Positions 47,054 to 58,085 of a DNA stretch of 64,000 nucleotides are shown one piece after another. A program made the position numbers and the translations under genes. Position 1 is the stretch's first letter; each line of letters starts with the position of its first letter. The stretch comes from Nannocystis pusilla (GTDB lineage Bacteria; Myxococcota_A; Polyangia; Nannocystales; Nannocystaceae), in contig NZ_JAPNKE010000002.1 in the NCBI RefSeq assembly GCF_026626665.1, positions 352,501 through 416,500 on the forward strand. Reading direction: 5' to 3'. Below the pieces are notes generated by a model that saw only the letters and a program-made list of their open reading frames with translations, had not been told where the DNA came from and made no database searches.

Positions 47054-47934
47054 ATGAAGGCGAATCAGATTACCTCGAAGATCGTGACATTGATGGCTCT
47101 CGCCGCCCTGACGGGGGCCTGTGACGCGGAGACCGGGCCCGACGCGCCCGAGCAGGCCGGGGGCATCGTCGCGGCCGCGGAGGACGAGGTGCGGGAGATC
47201 CGGGCGGAGGCCGACGCGGAGGCCATCCTCGACGAGATCGTCCTGGCCGAGGGCGCGAGCGTGCGGTTCGTCGACGAGCAGGTGTCGATCGAGGACGGCG
47301 GCGTCGGCATGCTGGCGCGCGGGATGCCGCGCTTCGCCGACGCGGTTCGCGCGCTCGAGTTGACGCCGCTCGAGCTGTACCTTGCGCTCGCGCCGGAGAA
47401 GGAGGCGCCGGCGCGGCTGTGGGAGGACCACGACCAGGCCGTGGAGCTGCAGGGGCGAGAGTCCCGGGCGCCGCGCGCGTTCCGGCTCGAACAGGGGCGC
47501 TGGCGCCGGCCGGGGACACGTTCGCGGCGCGGGCTCCGGAGCCGCTGTTCACGATGTGGAACGGCACGCTCCACATCACCGTGACCTGCTACCAGTGGTC
47601 CCAGGACTTCTGCCCGGACATCGCCGCCAACCAGGGCGGGTACGACTGGTGTGACTCGGGCCAGGCGACCAGCTCCGTCGCGTATGCCTATACCGGAGCC
47701 GCGGGGCAGCGGTGGCTCGGCGGCACGACGTGCTCCGAGCGCTGGGACTTCGAGGTCCAGGTCGAGGGCATCCCGGGGGCGTGGAGCTTCGTGTCGGGCA
47801 CGGACATCTCCCAGACCGCCAACGATTGGGTCACTTATACCAGCAGCACGATCACCGCCAACAACTACCGTTCGAAGGTGCAGCTCACCAGCGCGTCGCC
47901 CTACAGCTACTATCTGACGGCGGCCCGCGACTGA
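47054..47934 (+). CDS. Secreted lipoprotein, paralogue of the 20-kb lipoprotein (frameshifted)
   Basis: Predicted lipoprotein of about 290 residues after repair. The signal peptide MKANQITSKIVTLMALAALT ends in GAC. An acidic region follows, then GASVRFVDEQVSIEDGG, LTPLELYLALAPEKEAPA and DHDQAVELQGR, which align with the protein at 19773. The frame shifts near 47505-47520 in GCCGGCCGGGGAC and resumes FTMWNGTLHITVTCYQWSQD, YDWCDSGQATSSVAYAYTG and RWDFEVQVEGIPGAWSFVS. This C-terminal part is beta-rich with four Cys and differs from the paralogue. It shares the sigma-54-type promoter and activator box with the 20-kb and 49.8-kb genes. A strong hairpin follows the stop. Confidence 0.72.
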
Positions 47935-47943
47935 GCGGCGGCG

Positions 47944-47977
47944 CCCCGCGAGCGCGCGACGGCCGGCGCTCGCGGGG
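47944..47977 (+). terminator. 12-bp perfect GC stem-loop
   Basis: Arms CCCCGCGAGCGC (47944-47955) and GCGCTCGCGGGG (47966-47977) pair perfectly around a 10-nt loop. The hairpin begins 10 nt after the lipoprotein stop codon. Intrinsic-type terminator without a U-run. Confidence 0.7.
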
Positions 47978-48077
47978 TCGTCCGACGCGCGCGGGGCCGC
48001 GGGTCGTCCGCATCACATGTCCTTCCAGTCATGTCGGTGCGCCGTTCCGACCACGCATTTGTACGTCTTTTGAGGCA

Positions 48078-48105
48078 TGTCTTAAAGGACATGTCTTCAA
48101 GGATA
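48078..48105. repeat. Tandem TGTCY-N4-GGAYA hairpins
   Basis: TGTCT-TAAA-GGACA is followed directly by TGTCT-TCAA-GGATA, and CATGTCCTTCCAGTCATG lies 50 bp before. This is between the lipoprotein and activator-gene 3' ends and is part of the dispersed hairpin family. Confidence 0.5.
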
Positions 48106-48180
48106 TTGACGTCGCGTGCGCTTCGGCGCGGCGTCGCCCCGGGCAGCCACCCGGAACGGCGACAGCAGCGCGTCCGCGGC

Positions 48181-49611
48181 CTAGGCCTCGGGGTCGCGGC
48201 TGGGCAGGGCGATCGCGTACATCCCGAGCCAGCGGGTGATCTGCTTGCGCTCGCAGTCGTAGTGCTTGGCGGTCGCGCGGATGCTCCAGGCGTTGGCCTC
48301 GAGGGTGGCGAGCAGCGCCTCGCGGCTGGGGCGCGGCCGCGGGGCTCGCGGGCTCGTGCGGGCGGCCGGGGCGTCGACGGGCGGAGCTGCGGGCGCGGGC
48401 GCGGCGGCCGGTGGACCTGCCCCCAGGGACAGGAGGTGCGCGGGCCAGGCGTCCGGCTCGATGTCGCCGTCGGCGGCCCCGAACGCGTGGACGAAGCGCT
48501 GGAGGCCGCGCAGGTTGTCGGGCCACGGCTGCAGCAGCAGGGCCTCGGCGAGGGCGACCGGCAGCTCCAGCAGCGGCGGCTCGCCGCGGCTGCGCGGGGC
48601 GTGCCAGGCCCGGTGGAGGCGGTCGACCCACGCCAGCAGGTCGGCCCGGCGGGCGCGCAGCGGCGGCGCGTGGATCTCCCACAGCGCCATGCGGGCGTAG
48701 AGGTCGCGGCGGAACTTGCCCTGCTCGACGTCGACGGCGAGGGAGCGGTTGGTGGCGGCGATCAGGCGCACGTCGACGCGGTGGCCCTGGGTGCTGCCGA
48801 CGGCCACGACCTCGCCGAGCTCGACGGCGCGGAGCAGCTTGGGCTGGAGGTCGAGCGGCAGCTCGCCGAGCTCGTCGAGGAAGAGGGTGCCGCCGGAGGC
48901 CGCGCGGAACATGCCGGGCTGCTCGGTGGTGGCGCCGGTGAAGGCGCCGCGGGTGTGGCCGAACAGCTGGCTCTCGACGAGTTGTGGGCTGAGGGCGGCG
49001 CAGTTGACGGCGACCAGCGGGCCGCGGCGGCCGCTGAGGCGGTGCAGCTCGCCGGCGATCCGCTCCTTGCCGACGCCGGTCTCGCCGAGGATCAGCGCGG
49101 GCGCGAGGTCGGGCCCGGCGCGGCCGATGGCCAGCCGCAGCTTGCGGGCCGCCAGCGACTCGCCGGGGACCGCGTCGGTCGAGACCTGCGGGGCGTCGCG
49201 CAGGTCGGCGTCGCGCCGCTCGTAGACCGCCAGGACGTCGCCGAAGCGCAGCACCGCCTGGTCCTCGAGGTAGACCGGCAAGGCGTGGACGGAGCGGCCG
49301 TCGACCCACGTGCCGTTGCGGCTGCCGAGGTCGGCGACGGTGTGGCAGCCGGCCACCGGGTCCCAGCGGAGCGCGGCGTGCTGGCGCGAGACGGTCTTGT
49401 GGGCGGCGACGAGCTGACCGGCGTCGCGCTGGCGGCCGAGCACCACCGGAGCCTCGCCGAGCGCCTGCGCCTCGCCCAGGCCACGCGGGTGCACGAGGAC
49501 GAGCCGGGCGGTGCGCGGCGCCGCGCAGATGCGCACGGAGCGTTCGGTGGATGCGGTCTCCTCGGCGGACCGCGGCTCGAACGGCGTCTTTTCGAACTTG
49601 CGCGGGCCCAT
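48181..49611 (-). CDS. FHA-domain sigma-54-dependent activator (enhancer-binding protein)
   Basis: 476-residue bacterial enhancer-binding protein. The N-terminal FHA domain (about 30-125: VVLGRQRDAGQLVAAHKTVS, RQHAALRW, DLGSRNGTWVDG) should bind a phospho-Thr peptide, replacing the usual receiver domain. The central AAA+ domain has Walker A GETGVGKE, the sigma-54 contact loop GAFTGA, Walker B GGTLFLDELGELP and an arginine-finger region (KFRRDLYARM). A Pro/Ala linker leads to a C-terminal Fis-type HTH (LEANAWSIRATAKHYDCERK). I use the ATG at 49611; GTG at 49644 would add 11 residues. The GCCCATGGGGC box overlaps its start codon, suggesting autoregulation. It is divergent from the ADYC-kinase operon. 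Confidence 0.93.
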   Translation of the reverse strand: MGPRKFEKTPFEPRSAEETASTERSVRICAAPRTARLVLVHPRGLGEAQALGEAPVVLGRQRDAGQLVAAHKTVSRQHAALRWDPVAGCHTVADLGSRNGTWVDGRSVHALPVYLEDQAVLRFGDVLAVYERRDADLRDAPQVSTDAVPGESLAARKLRLAIGRAGPDLAPALILGETGVGKERIAGELHRLSGRRGPLVAVNCAALSPQLVESQLFGHTRGAFTGATTEQPGMFRAASGGTLFLDELGELPLDLQPKLLRAVELGEVVAVGSTQGHRVDVRLIAATNRSLAVDVEQGKFRRDLYARMALWEIHAPPLRARRADLLAWVDRLHRAWHAPRSRGEPPLLELPVALAEALLLQPWPDNLRGLQRFVHAFGAADGDIEPDAWPAHLLSLGAGPPAAAPAPAAPPVDAPAARTSPRAPRPRPSREALLATLEANAWSIRATAKHYDCERKQITRWLGMYAIALPSRDPEA

Positions 49612-49616
49612 GGGGC
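49605..49616. promoter_or_regulatory. Activator box (GGCCCATGGGGC)
   Basis: One mismatch from the GCCCCATGGGGC core found at 19607 and 46859. It starts 105 bp before the -24 element at 49710 and overlaps the start codon of the divergent activator gene, so binding there could both activate the operon and repress the activator gene. Confidence 0.55.
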
Positions 49617-49709
49617 GGGTTGATGGTGTCCCATGCGGCGGCACCGGGGCAAGCCGAGAAAAACCTGGTGTCGTCGCGCCCGGGGCCCCGCGATCGTTGA
49701 GGAAAATCG

Positions 49710-49725
49710 CGGCATGTCCGTTGCT
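49710..49725 (+). promoter_or_regulatory. Sigma-54-type -24/-12 promoter
   Basis: CGGCAT-GTCCG-TTGCT keeps GG-N10-GC and shares its spacer and -12 exactly with the promoter at 19668. The expected start is near 49736, about 60 nt before the ADYC lipoprotein ATG. Confidence 0.6.
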
Positions 49726-49797
49726 GAGGGAGTGTCCACACAGCCCCGCGGTCGGGCACGCTGACCGCCGCTTAACCTGCTTGGAGTTACCCCGATC

Positions 49798-50807
49798 ATG
49801 ACATCGCCCGTCGCACGCTTTTTGCCCGTCTTCGCCACCCTGTCCGCGGTGACCCCCGCCTGCGCGCCCGAGCCCGAGTACCCCGAGCTGGAGTTCCGCA
49901 CGACCTGCGGCGTGAACTGCCCCCCACCAACTCGCCGTACATCAACGACGCGCCGTTCCCGGAGCTGTCGCTGTCCGGGCAGCCGAACTCCGCCGGCGTG
50001 ACCCTGGTCGGCCTGTCCGGCCCCCCGGGCAACGCAGCCCTCCACCCGCTCGTGGTCGCCAATCGCGACGAGCTGGTCGTCCTCGACGAGAACGATGACG
50101 TCCTCTACAGCGGCGCCGATCTCGTCGGCTGGTTCGTCCTCCTCGAGAAGGACAACGACACGAAGTGGGGCCAGATCGTCGCGTACAACCCCACGGAGCC
50201 GCCATTGGACGACAACGGTCGGCCCTTCACCACCTACGCGATCGCGTTCACCGACGCGAGCGGCCCCATCGTCACCACCAAGAACGTGTGCCCGACGTAC
50301 TGGAACGAGCCGTCGAATCCGGTCCTGACGATCATCGCCGGCGAGACCTACGACCGGGTCGGCAAGTCGGTCGACCTGATCGACGGCGACTGGGTGACCT
50401 TCGCCTGCAAGGACGAGGCGGCCTTCAAGGCCAAGGCCCTCGGCTACGAGCAGAACGTGGAATTCGCCCAGACCGGCGCCCCGGCCACGCGGCAGCAGCA
50501 GGACGCGACGCTGAAGATGATCACCGCCGACTACTGCGGCACCGGCTTCAGCTTCACGGAGCAGAACACGAGCATCTTCTGGGGGAACACCGCCGGGACC
50601 GTCGTGCCCAAGGTGGACACGAACGACCCCGACGAGGTCGAGGGTATCGAGGCGGTGTGGGACGACAGTGGCGCGATCTGCCTCTCGACGCCGCGCAAGG
50701 AGGATGTCGCGGACGTCCTGGCCGAGTGCCCCGTGGCGATCCCGGACTGCGCCAACGTCAATTGGGCGAACATGACGCACGAATGGGTGACCTGGAAGCC
50801 TCTGTGA
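49798..50807 (+). CDS. ADYC-domain lipoprotein (frameshifted)
   Basis: About 336-residue lipoprotein after repair. MTSPVARFLPVFATLSAVTP ends in the lipobox AC. The frame is lost in a run of six C at 49919-49924 and resumes TNSPYINDAPFPELSLSGQP in the next frame. The body includes DDVLYSGADLVGWFVLLEKD, TYAIAFTDASGP, SVDLIDGDWVTFACKDEAAF and the ADYC signature KMITADYCGTGFSFTEQNT, ending CANVNWANMTHEWVTW. ADYC proteins are exported proteins of unknown role, common in myxobacteria. It is the first gene of an operon with a Ser/Thr kinase, 7 bp downstream, under the sigma-54-type promoter. Confidence 0.8.
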
Positions 50808-50814
50808 CGCGCGG

Positions 50815-53475
<2,661 letters not shown>

Positions 53476-53501
53476 CGGGTGTGTCCTCTATTCATGGTAC
53501 A

Positions 53502-53590
53502 TGTCATCAAGGACATGTCGTGAAGCGCATACGGTCAATGTATTCTCATGCGACAATGGACATGTCGCAGAGGACATGTCCGAAGGTGCG
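53502..53590. repeat. CATGTC/GGACATG hairpin cluster
   Basis: TGTCA-TCAA-GGACA (53502-53515) and TGTCG-CAGA-GGACA (53563-53576) are each followed by another TGTC word. They sit in the 300-bp gap between the convergent kinase and dihaem lipoprotein genes. No gene is seen in this gap. Confidence 0.55.
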
Positions 53591-53776
53591 TGTCGTCGTC
53601 GCGGAGCGCGAGGCCGATGCGCCGCGGGAGCGAGGCGTCCTGGGGGAGGTCGAAGCTGCTGGCAGGGGGCGGGACGGTGGCGGTCGGGTTCATGAGGCTC
53701 TCCGGGGCGGCTCGCGGGCCCGGGAATGTCTCGAGCGGCGCCGGGCTGCGCGGCCTCGCTGCGAGGGCCGTTCGGG

Positions 53777-55276
53777 TCAGAGCGTCTTCAGGTACTCGAG
53801 CAGGGCCAGGCGCTCGGCGTCGTCGAGGTGATCGCCGAAGGTGTGGCCGCCGTTGCCGTAGCCGAACGCGGTGGTGTCGTAGATGAACTTGCGCTCGCTC
53901 GCCGGCGCCTCGGACCAGGCCATCGCCGGCTCCCACGGCCAGCCGAGCGCGGCCTCGTCGAAGTGGGTGCTGTCGTAGTCGAGCCGCCGCCACGTGCTCG
54001 GGCGCGCCGTGCTGTCGAGCACGAGCGCGATGCTGGGCACGGAGCCGTTGTGGAAGTACGGCGCGGTCGCCCAGATGCCGTCGAGCGGCGGCGCGGTGTA
54101 GCCGGGCGTCGGGTCGTCGGTCACGACCTCGCTGAACATGCCGTAGAACGACTCGTTGAACCAATCTTTCAGGTGATGATAAAAGCCGCCCTCGGCCGAG
54201 AGGGTGGCGAACGAGGGGTCGGTGCCGATCACGTCGAGCGGGATCAGCAGGTTGGGGTAGGTCTCGGCCGCGGGGTCGGCGGCGTAGGTGCCGTGACAGC
54301 CGGCGCAGTTGCACTCGAAGATCTCCGCGCCGTCGGCCGCGAGCGCCTCGTCGATCGCAAACGGGTAGCGCGGCGCCTCGAGCGAGGCGAGGTAGGCCTG
54401 GATGTCGGCGAAGTAGTCGACCACGGGCCCGGCCTCCTCCACGCTGTCGGTGCACAGCGACGACGCGAGGACCATGGTCCCGCGGTGGTCGCGGCGCGAC
54501 ATGCCGTTGGCGAAGTTGCTGGCCTTCTTGCCGACCCGCCACCACGGCGGCGGATCGGCCGGGATCACCAGCTCGGTCGACAGCTCGTAGCGCGGCTCGT
54601 CGCTCCACGCGAGCGTGACCGGGTCGCGGTGCGAGAGCAGGATGATGGCGAACATGACCGCCGGGTTGGCGCCGATCGTCAGCATCGTCGAATAGGGCCC
54701 GAGCGCCGCGGCGCGCGCCTTGAACTTGTTGAAGGCCGCGTTGGCGTCGCTGGTCTCGGGCAGGTCCGGCAGCGGCTCGGCGAAGTCGCTGAGCGAGGTC
54801 GTGAAGTCGGCCGAGGCCTTGCCGAGGCCGACGATCAGCTCGCCGTCGAAGTAGCCGGCGTGGCACTGCAGACAGTTGGAGACGACCAGCTCGCTGCCGT
54901 CCTCGAGGGTCACGACGTTCCAGGCGTGGCCGACCTCGGCGTTCTTGCCGGTGCGCCCGGGCAGCGGCTCCTCGACGCCGAGCACGTCCTCGGCGAAGCC
55001 GAACAGCTCCCAGGGGATCCCGCAACTGACGTAGTCCTCGGTGAGCAGGGCTTCGTAGCCCGCGGCCGGATCGCCGACCGGCAGCTCCGGGACGGCGATC
55101 GGCTGCCCGCTCTGCCACGGCCCGCCGTCGCACAGGGCGTGGCCGCCCTCGCTCGTGCTGTCGCCGCCGCTGCTGCCCGTGCTGGTGTCGGTGTCGCTGT
55201 CCGGCACGCCCGCCGCCGGGGGGACGCTCGAACAGGCGGACAGCAGCGTGACGACGGCGAGGGCGACTGGACGCAT
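53777..55276 (-). CDS. Dihaem c-type cytochrome lipoprotein (CCP/RoxA-like)
   Basis: 499-residue lipoprotein with two haem c motifs, CLQCH (about residue 140) and CAGCH (about 325). A signal peptide (MRPVALAVVTLLSAC) and a Ser/Thr/Asp linker come first. The segment PGYTAPPLDGIWATAPYFHN, then GSVPSIALVL, is the hallmark of the cytochrome-c-peroxidase/MauG superfamily. Together with DWFNESFYGMFSE and RPSTWRR it looks closest to the RoxA/RoxB rubber-oxygenase branch known from myxobacteria and Steroidobacter. Peroxidase-type or oxygenase function cannot be told apart by reading alone. Start at the ATG at 55276, with TACGAT ending 6 nt upstream (leaderless). Confidence 0.85.
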   Translation of the reverse strand: MRPVALAVVTLLSACSSVPPAAGVPDSDTDTSTGSSGGDSTSEGGHALCDGGPWQSGQPIAVPELPVGDPAAGYEALLTEDYVSCGIPWELFGFAEDVLGVEEPLPGRTGKNAEVGHAWNVVTLEDGSELVVSNCLQCHAGYFDGELIVGLGKASADFTTSLSDFAEPLPDLPETSDANAAFNKFKARAAALGPYSTMLTIGANPAVMFAIILLSHRDPVTLAWSDEPRYELSTELVIPADPPPWWRVGKKASNFANGMSRRDHRGTMVLASSLCTDSVEEAGPVVDYFADIQAYLASLEAPRYPFAIDEALAADGAEIFECNCAGCHGTYAADPAAETYPNLLIPLDVIGTDPSFATLSAEGGFYHHLKDWFNESFYGMFSEVVTDDPTPGYTAPPLDGIWATAPYFHNGSVPSIALVLDSTARPSTWRRLDYDSTHFDEAALGWPWEPAMAWSEAPASERKFIYDTTAFGYGNGGHTFGDHLDDAERLALLEYLKTL

Positions 55277-55282
55277 GCCCGC

Positions 55283-55288
55283 ATCGTA
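55283..55288 (-). promoter_or_regulatory. -10 box, leaderless type (TACGAT)
   Basis: TACGAT on the minus strand ends 6 nt before the ATG of the dihaem lipoprotein. Confidence 0.45.
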
Positions 55289-55496
55289 TCCGATCTCGCC
55301 GATCCTCGCCGAAGCGCCGCTCCGCGGCGGGCCGCGGGCCGTGGCGGCGGGCGAGCCAGCCGCGGACGCCCCCGTCACCCGGTGATCGAGGTCGGGCGGC
55401 CTCGCCCGTGCACAGATCCCCGGCCCGGCGCGACCGGAACTGTGTCTGTGGCCGGCCGCGACCCGGTGGTATGCCATGGCGAGGGGTCGAGTCGAC

Positions 55497-56132
55497 ATGA
55501 GCGACGTGCAGATCATCGGTCGTAGCAGCTCTCACTTCACCCGTTTGGCGCAGGTCTTCGCGCACGAGCTCGCGGTCCGGTTCGAGCTGGTGCCGGTCCA
55601 CGACATGACCGTCGCCCGGCCCGAATTCTACGCCGGCAACCCGGCCCTGAAGCTGCCGACGCTGCGCAGGGGCGGCTCGCTGGTGTTCGGCGCCGAGAAC
55701 ATCTGTCGCGCGCTCGCGGAGCTCGCGGGCGCGGACCGGCGCGTCGTGTGGCCCGAGGAGCTCCGCTCCGACCTCGCGCGCAACGCCCACGAGCTGGTGC
55801 GGCACGGCATGGCCGCGCAGGTGCAGCTGGTGTTCGGGCCGGTCCTGTGCGGGCTCCCGGCCGACAACCTCTACTTCGTGAAGGCGCGCCACGGCTTCGA
55901 GGGCGCGCTGCGCTGGCTCGACGACCACCTCGCGCGCGTGCTGGACGAGCTGCCCTCGCCGCGCGACCTGAGCCTGTTCGAGGCGTCCCTGTTCTGCCTC
56001 GTCGACCACCTCTCGTTCCGCGCCACCGTGCCCGTCGAGCCGTACCCCGCGCTCGCGCGCTTCGCCGAGCGCTTCGCGGCGCGGCCGTCCGCCCAGCGCA
56101 CGCAGTATCGATTCGACGCTCCGCCCGGGTGA
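55497..56132 (+). CDS. Glutathione S-transferase-like protein
   Basis: 211-residue GST-fold protein. The N-terminal thioredoxin-like domain (SSSHFTRLAQVFAHELAVRF) has the conserved cis-Pro and glutathione gamma-Glu-binding segment as KLPTLRRGGSLVFGAENICR. The C-terminal helical domain contains FEASLFCLVDHLSFR (GST_C N-capping type). The first active-site residue is not an obvious Cys/Ser/Tyr. The ATG at 55497 has GAGGGG 10 nt upstream; an in-frame ATG at 55476 lies against a TATGCC -10-like box. Cytoplasmic; substrate unknown. Confidence 0.82.
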   Translation: MSDVQIIGRSSSHFTRLAQVFAHELAVRFELVPVHDMTVARPEFYAGNPALKLPTLRRGGSLVFGAENICRALAELAGADRRVVWPEELRSDLARNAHELVRHGMAAQVQLVFGPVLCGLPADNLYFVKARHGFEGALRWLDDHLARVLDELPSPRDLSLFEASLFCLVDHLSFRATVPVEPYPALARFAERFAARPSAQRTQYRFDAPPG

Positions 56133-56228
56133 CAGGATTCGGCGCTCCGGTCGAGGCAGTCACCGCGATCGCCTGACTCTGACCGTGACGGTCGCGACGC
56201 CACGGCCTTCACGGGGGAGGACGGCGCC

Positions 56229-56423
56229 GTGGTGCTGCTCACCACCGACATGGAACACGCGCTGTGCGATTCGCGGGCGTGGATGCCGAACCACGCTTCG
56301 GTGGTCGTCCGCCGCGCCGGTGAGGTGCTGGCCGCCGAGGCATGGGCGCCCGACTACGACGTGTGTCGCAGGGAGTTCTGCCGCCGGACGTACAGCAGCT
56401 CGCACGAGATCGTCCTCGACTGA
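56229..56423 (+). CDS. Small hypothetical protein
   Basis: 64-residue ORF starting at GTG 56229 with GGGGGAGG and 8-nt spacing, the best ribosome-binding site in the neighbourhood. It reads MEHALCDSRAWMPNHASVVV, then RRAGEVLAAEAWAPDYDVCR and TYSSSHEIVLD. Three Cys, soluble, no family recognised. It may be a real small protein or the remnant of a longer gene. Confidence 0.45.
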   Translation: MVLLTTDMEHALCDSRAWMPNHASVVVRRAGEVLAAEAWAPDYDVCRREFCRRTYSSSHEIVLD

Positions 56424-56582
56424 GTGCACCGCCGGTCCTGTCGATTCGCTGCAGGGCGCTCGTCGCGTGCAGGCGCTCGCCCGGACGCGCGGCCGAGCGG
56501 TCGCGGTGACGCGCACTTCCGCACGCCGGGGACTGGCGCGCGGCGATCGACGCCGGCGCGGTTTTCGTGCCACAAGGCGGTC

Positions 56583-58082
56583 ATGCTGCTGACCCGCGCC
56601 GAAGCGACCGGATACCGCGAGACCTCCCTGCACGCCGACGTGATGCGCTTCGTCGCCGGCCTGCGCGCGCGAAACGACCGGCGCCTGCACGTGACCGAGT
56701 TCGGCGCGAGCCCCGGCGGCCGCGAGCTGCCGCTGCTCGTGCTCTCGCGCGACGGCGTGCGCACGCCCGAGGAGGCGCGCCGGAGCGGGCGGCCGGTCGT
56801 CCTGATGCTCGACGGCATCCACCCGGGCGAGGTCGAGGGCAAGGAGGCGAGCCTCGCGCTGGTGCGCGACCTGCTCGACGGCAAGCACCCCGACTGGCTG
56901 TCCGAGTTGGTGCTGCTGGTCGTGCCGCTGTTCAACCCCGACGGCAACGACGCCCTCGACCCCGCCAACCGCCGCCTCGACCTCAAGAAGCTCGCCGGTC
57001 AGCCGGGCCCGGTCGTCGGCACGCGCACCCAGAGCGAGGGCATCAACCTCAACCGCGACTACCTGCGCCAGGCCGCGCTCGAGATGCGCCTGCTGCAGCA
57101 GGGCGTGTACATCCCGTGGGCGCCCGACCTGACGATCGACAACCACGCGACCAACGGCTCGGTGCACCGGTTCCAGATGACCGTCGACGTCCCGCACACC
57201 GTCGAGTCGGGCCGCGCCGAGCCGATCGCGTTCATGCGCGAGCGGCTGGTCCCCGACGTGATCGCGGCGGTGCGCCGGCGCGGCTTCGAGAGCGGGTGGT
57301 ACGGCAACTTCGTCGAGGACGAGCAGGTCCTCGACGCCGGCGGCGACGTCGACCCGTCGGCGGCCGTCGGGCTCGGCTGGATGACTTACCCGCACCACCC
57401 GCGCTTCGGCTCGAATTACCGCGGTCTCACCAATCGCCTCGACCTGCTGCTCGAGTGCTACAGCTATTTGCCGTTCGCCGAGCGGGTGGCGACGGCGTCG
57501 GCGTGGCAGATCGAGACGCTGAATTGGGCCGCGCAGCACGCCGCGGAGATCCGCGACGTCGTGGCCGCGAGCGCCCGCCCGCCCGAGCGCGTCGCGGTGC
57601 GCTACCGGCTCGAGCGGTTCGCCGCGCCGATCGAGATCCTCACCCGCGAGCCGCGGACGCCCGACGGCGCGCCGGTCTCCGTGACGATCCCGCACCACGC
57701 GAGGTTCGTCGGCACCACGGTCGTCGATCGCCCGCGCGCCTACCTCGTGCCGCCGCCGATCGCCGCGCACCTGCGCCAGCACGGCCTGCGCGTCGAACCT
57801 GCGGCCGGCGCTCACGACGTCGAGGTCGCCCGCGTCGCGGCGATCGGCGCCGAGGGCGGGCGCGCGATCCTCGAGGCGGCCCGCGTCGGCGAGGTGAGCG
57901 TCGAGTGGCGCAGCGAGGCGCGGGCCGCCCCCACGGGCTGGTCGCGCGTGGACACCGACCAGCCGCTCGGGGCGATCGCGGTGTACCTGTGCGAGCCCGA
58001 GAGCGACGACGGCGCGGTCGAGAACGGTCTTCTGCCCGCGCCCGCCGTCGGCGACGAGCACCCGGCCTGGCGCGTGCGCTGA
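56583..58082 (+). CDS. M14-family zinc metallocarboxypeptidase
   Basis: 499-residue peptidase of the M14 superfamily. Zinc ligands H80 and E83 lie in MLDGIHPGEVEGKE, and the third His is probably in LTIDNHATNGS. The substrate-binding Asn-Arg pair is in GINLNRDYLR, and the catalytic Glu is in LLLECYSYLPF. The C-terminal about 150 residues form a beta-rich extension (VGTTVVDRPRAYLVPPPIAA). There is no clear signal peptide from the ATG at 56583 (AAGGCGG upstream), so it may act in the cytoplasm or use another export route. Its 3' end is 3 bp from the convergent SUKH-TPR gene. Confidence 0.88.
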   Translation: MLLTRAEATGYRETSLHADVMRFVAGLRARNDRRLHVTEFGASPGGRELPLLVLSRDGVRTPEEARRSGRPVVLMLDGIHPGEVEGKEASLALVRDLLDGKHPDWLSELVLLVVPLFNPDGNDALDPANRRLDLKKLAGQPGPVVGTRTQSEGINLNRDYLRQAALEMRLLQQGVYIPWAPDLTIDNHATNGSVHRFQMTVDVPHTVESGRAEPIAFMRERLVPDVIAAVRRRGFESGWYGNFVEDEQVLDAGGDVDPSAAVGLGWMTYPHHPRFGSNYRGLTNRLDLLLECYSYLPFAERVATASAWQIETLNWAAQHAAEIRDVVAASARPPERVAVRYRLERFAAPIEILTREPRTPDGAPVSVTIPHHARFVGTTVVDRPRAYLVPPPIAAHLRQHGLRVEPAAGAHDVEVARVAAIGAEGGRAILEAARVGEVSVEWRSEARAAPTGWSRVDTDQPLGAIAVYLCEPESDDGAVENGLLPAPAVGDEHPAWRVR

Positions 58083-58085
58083 GCG

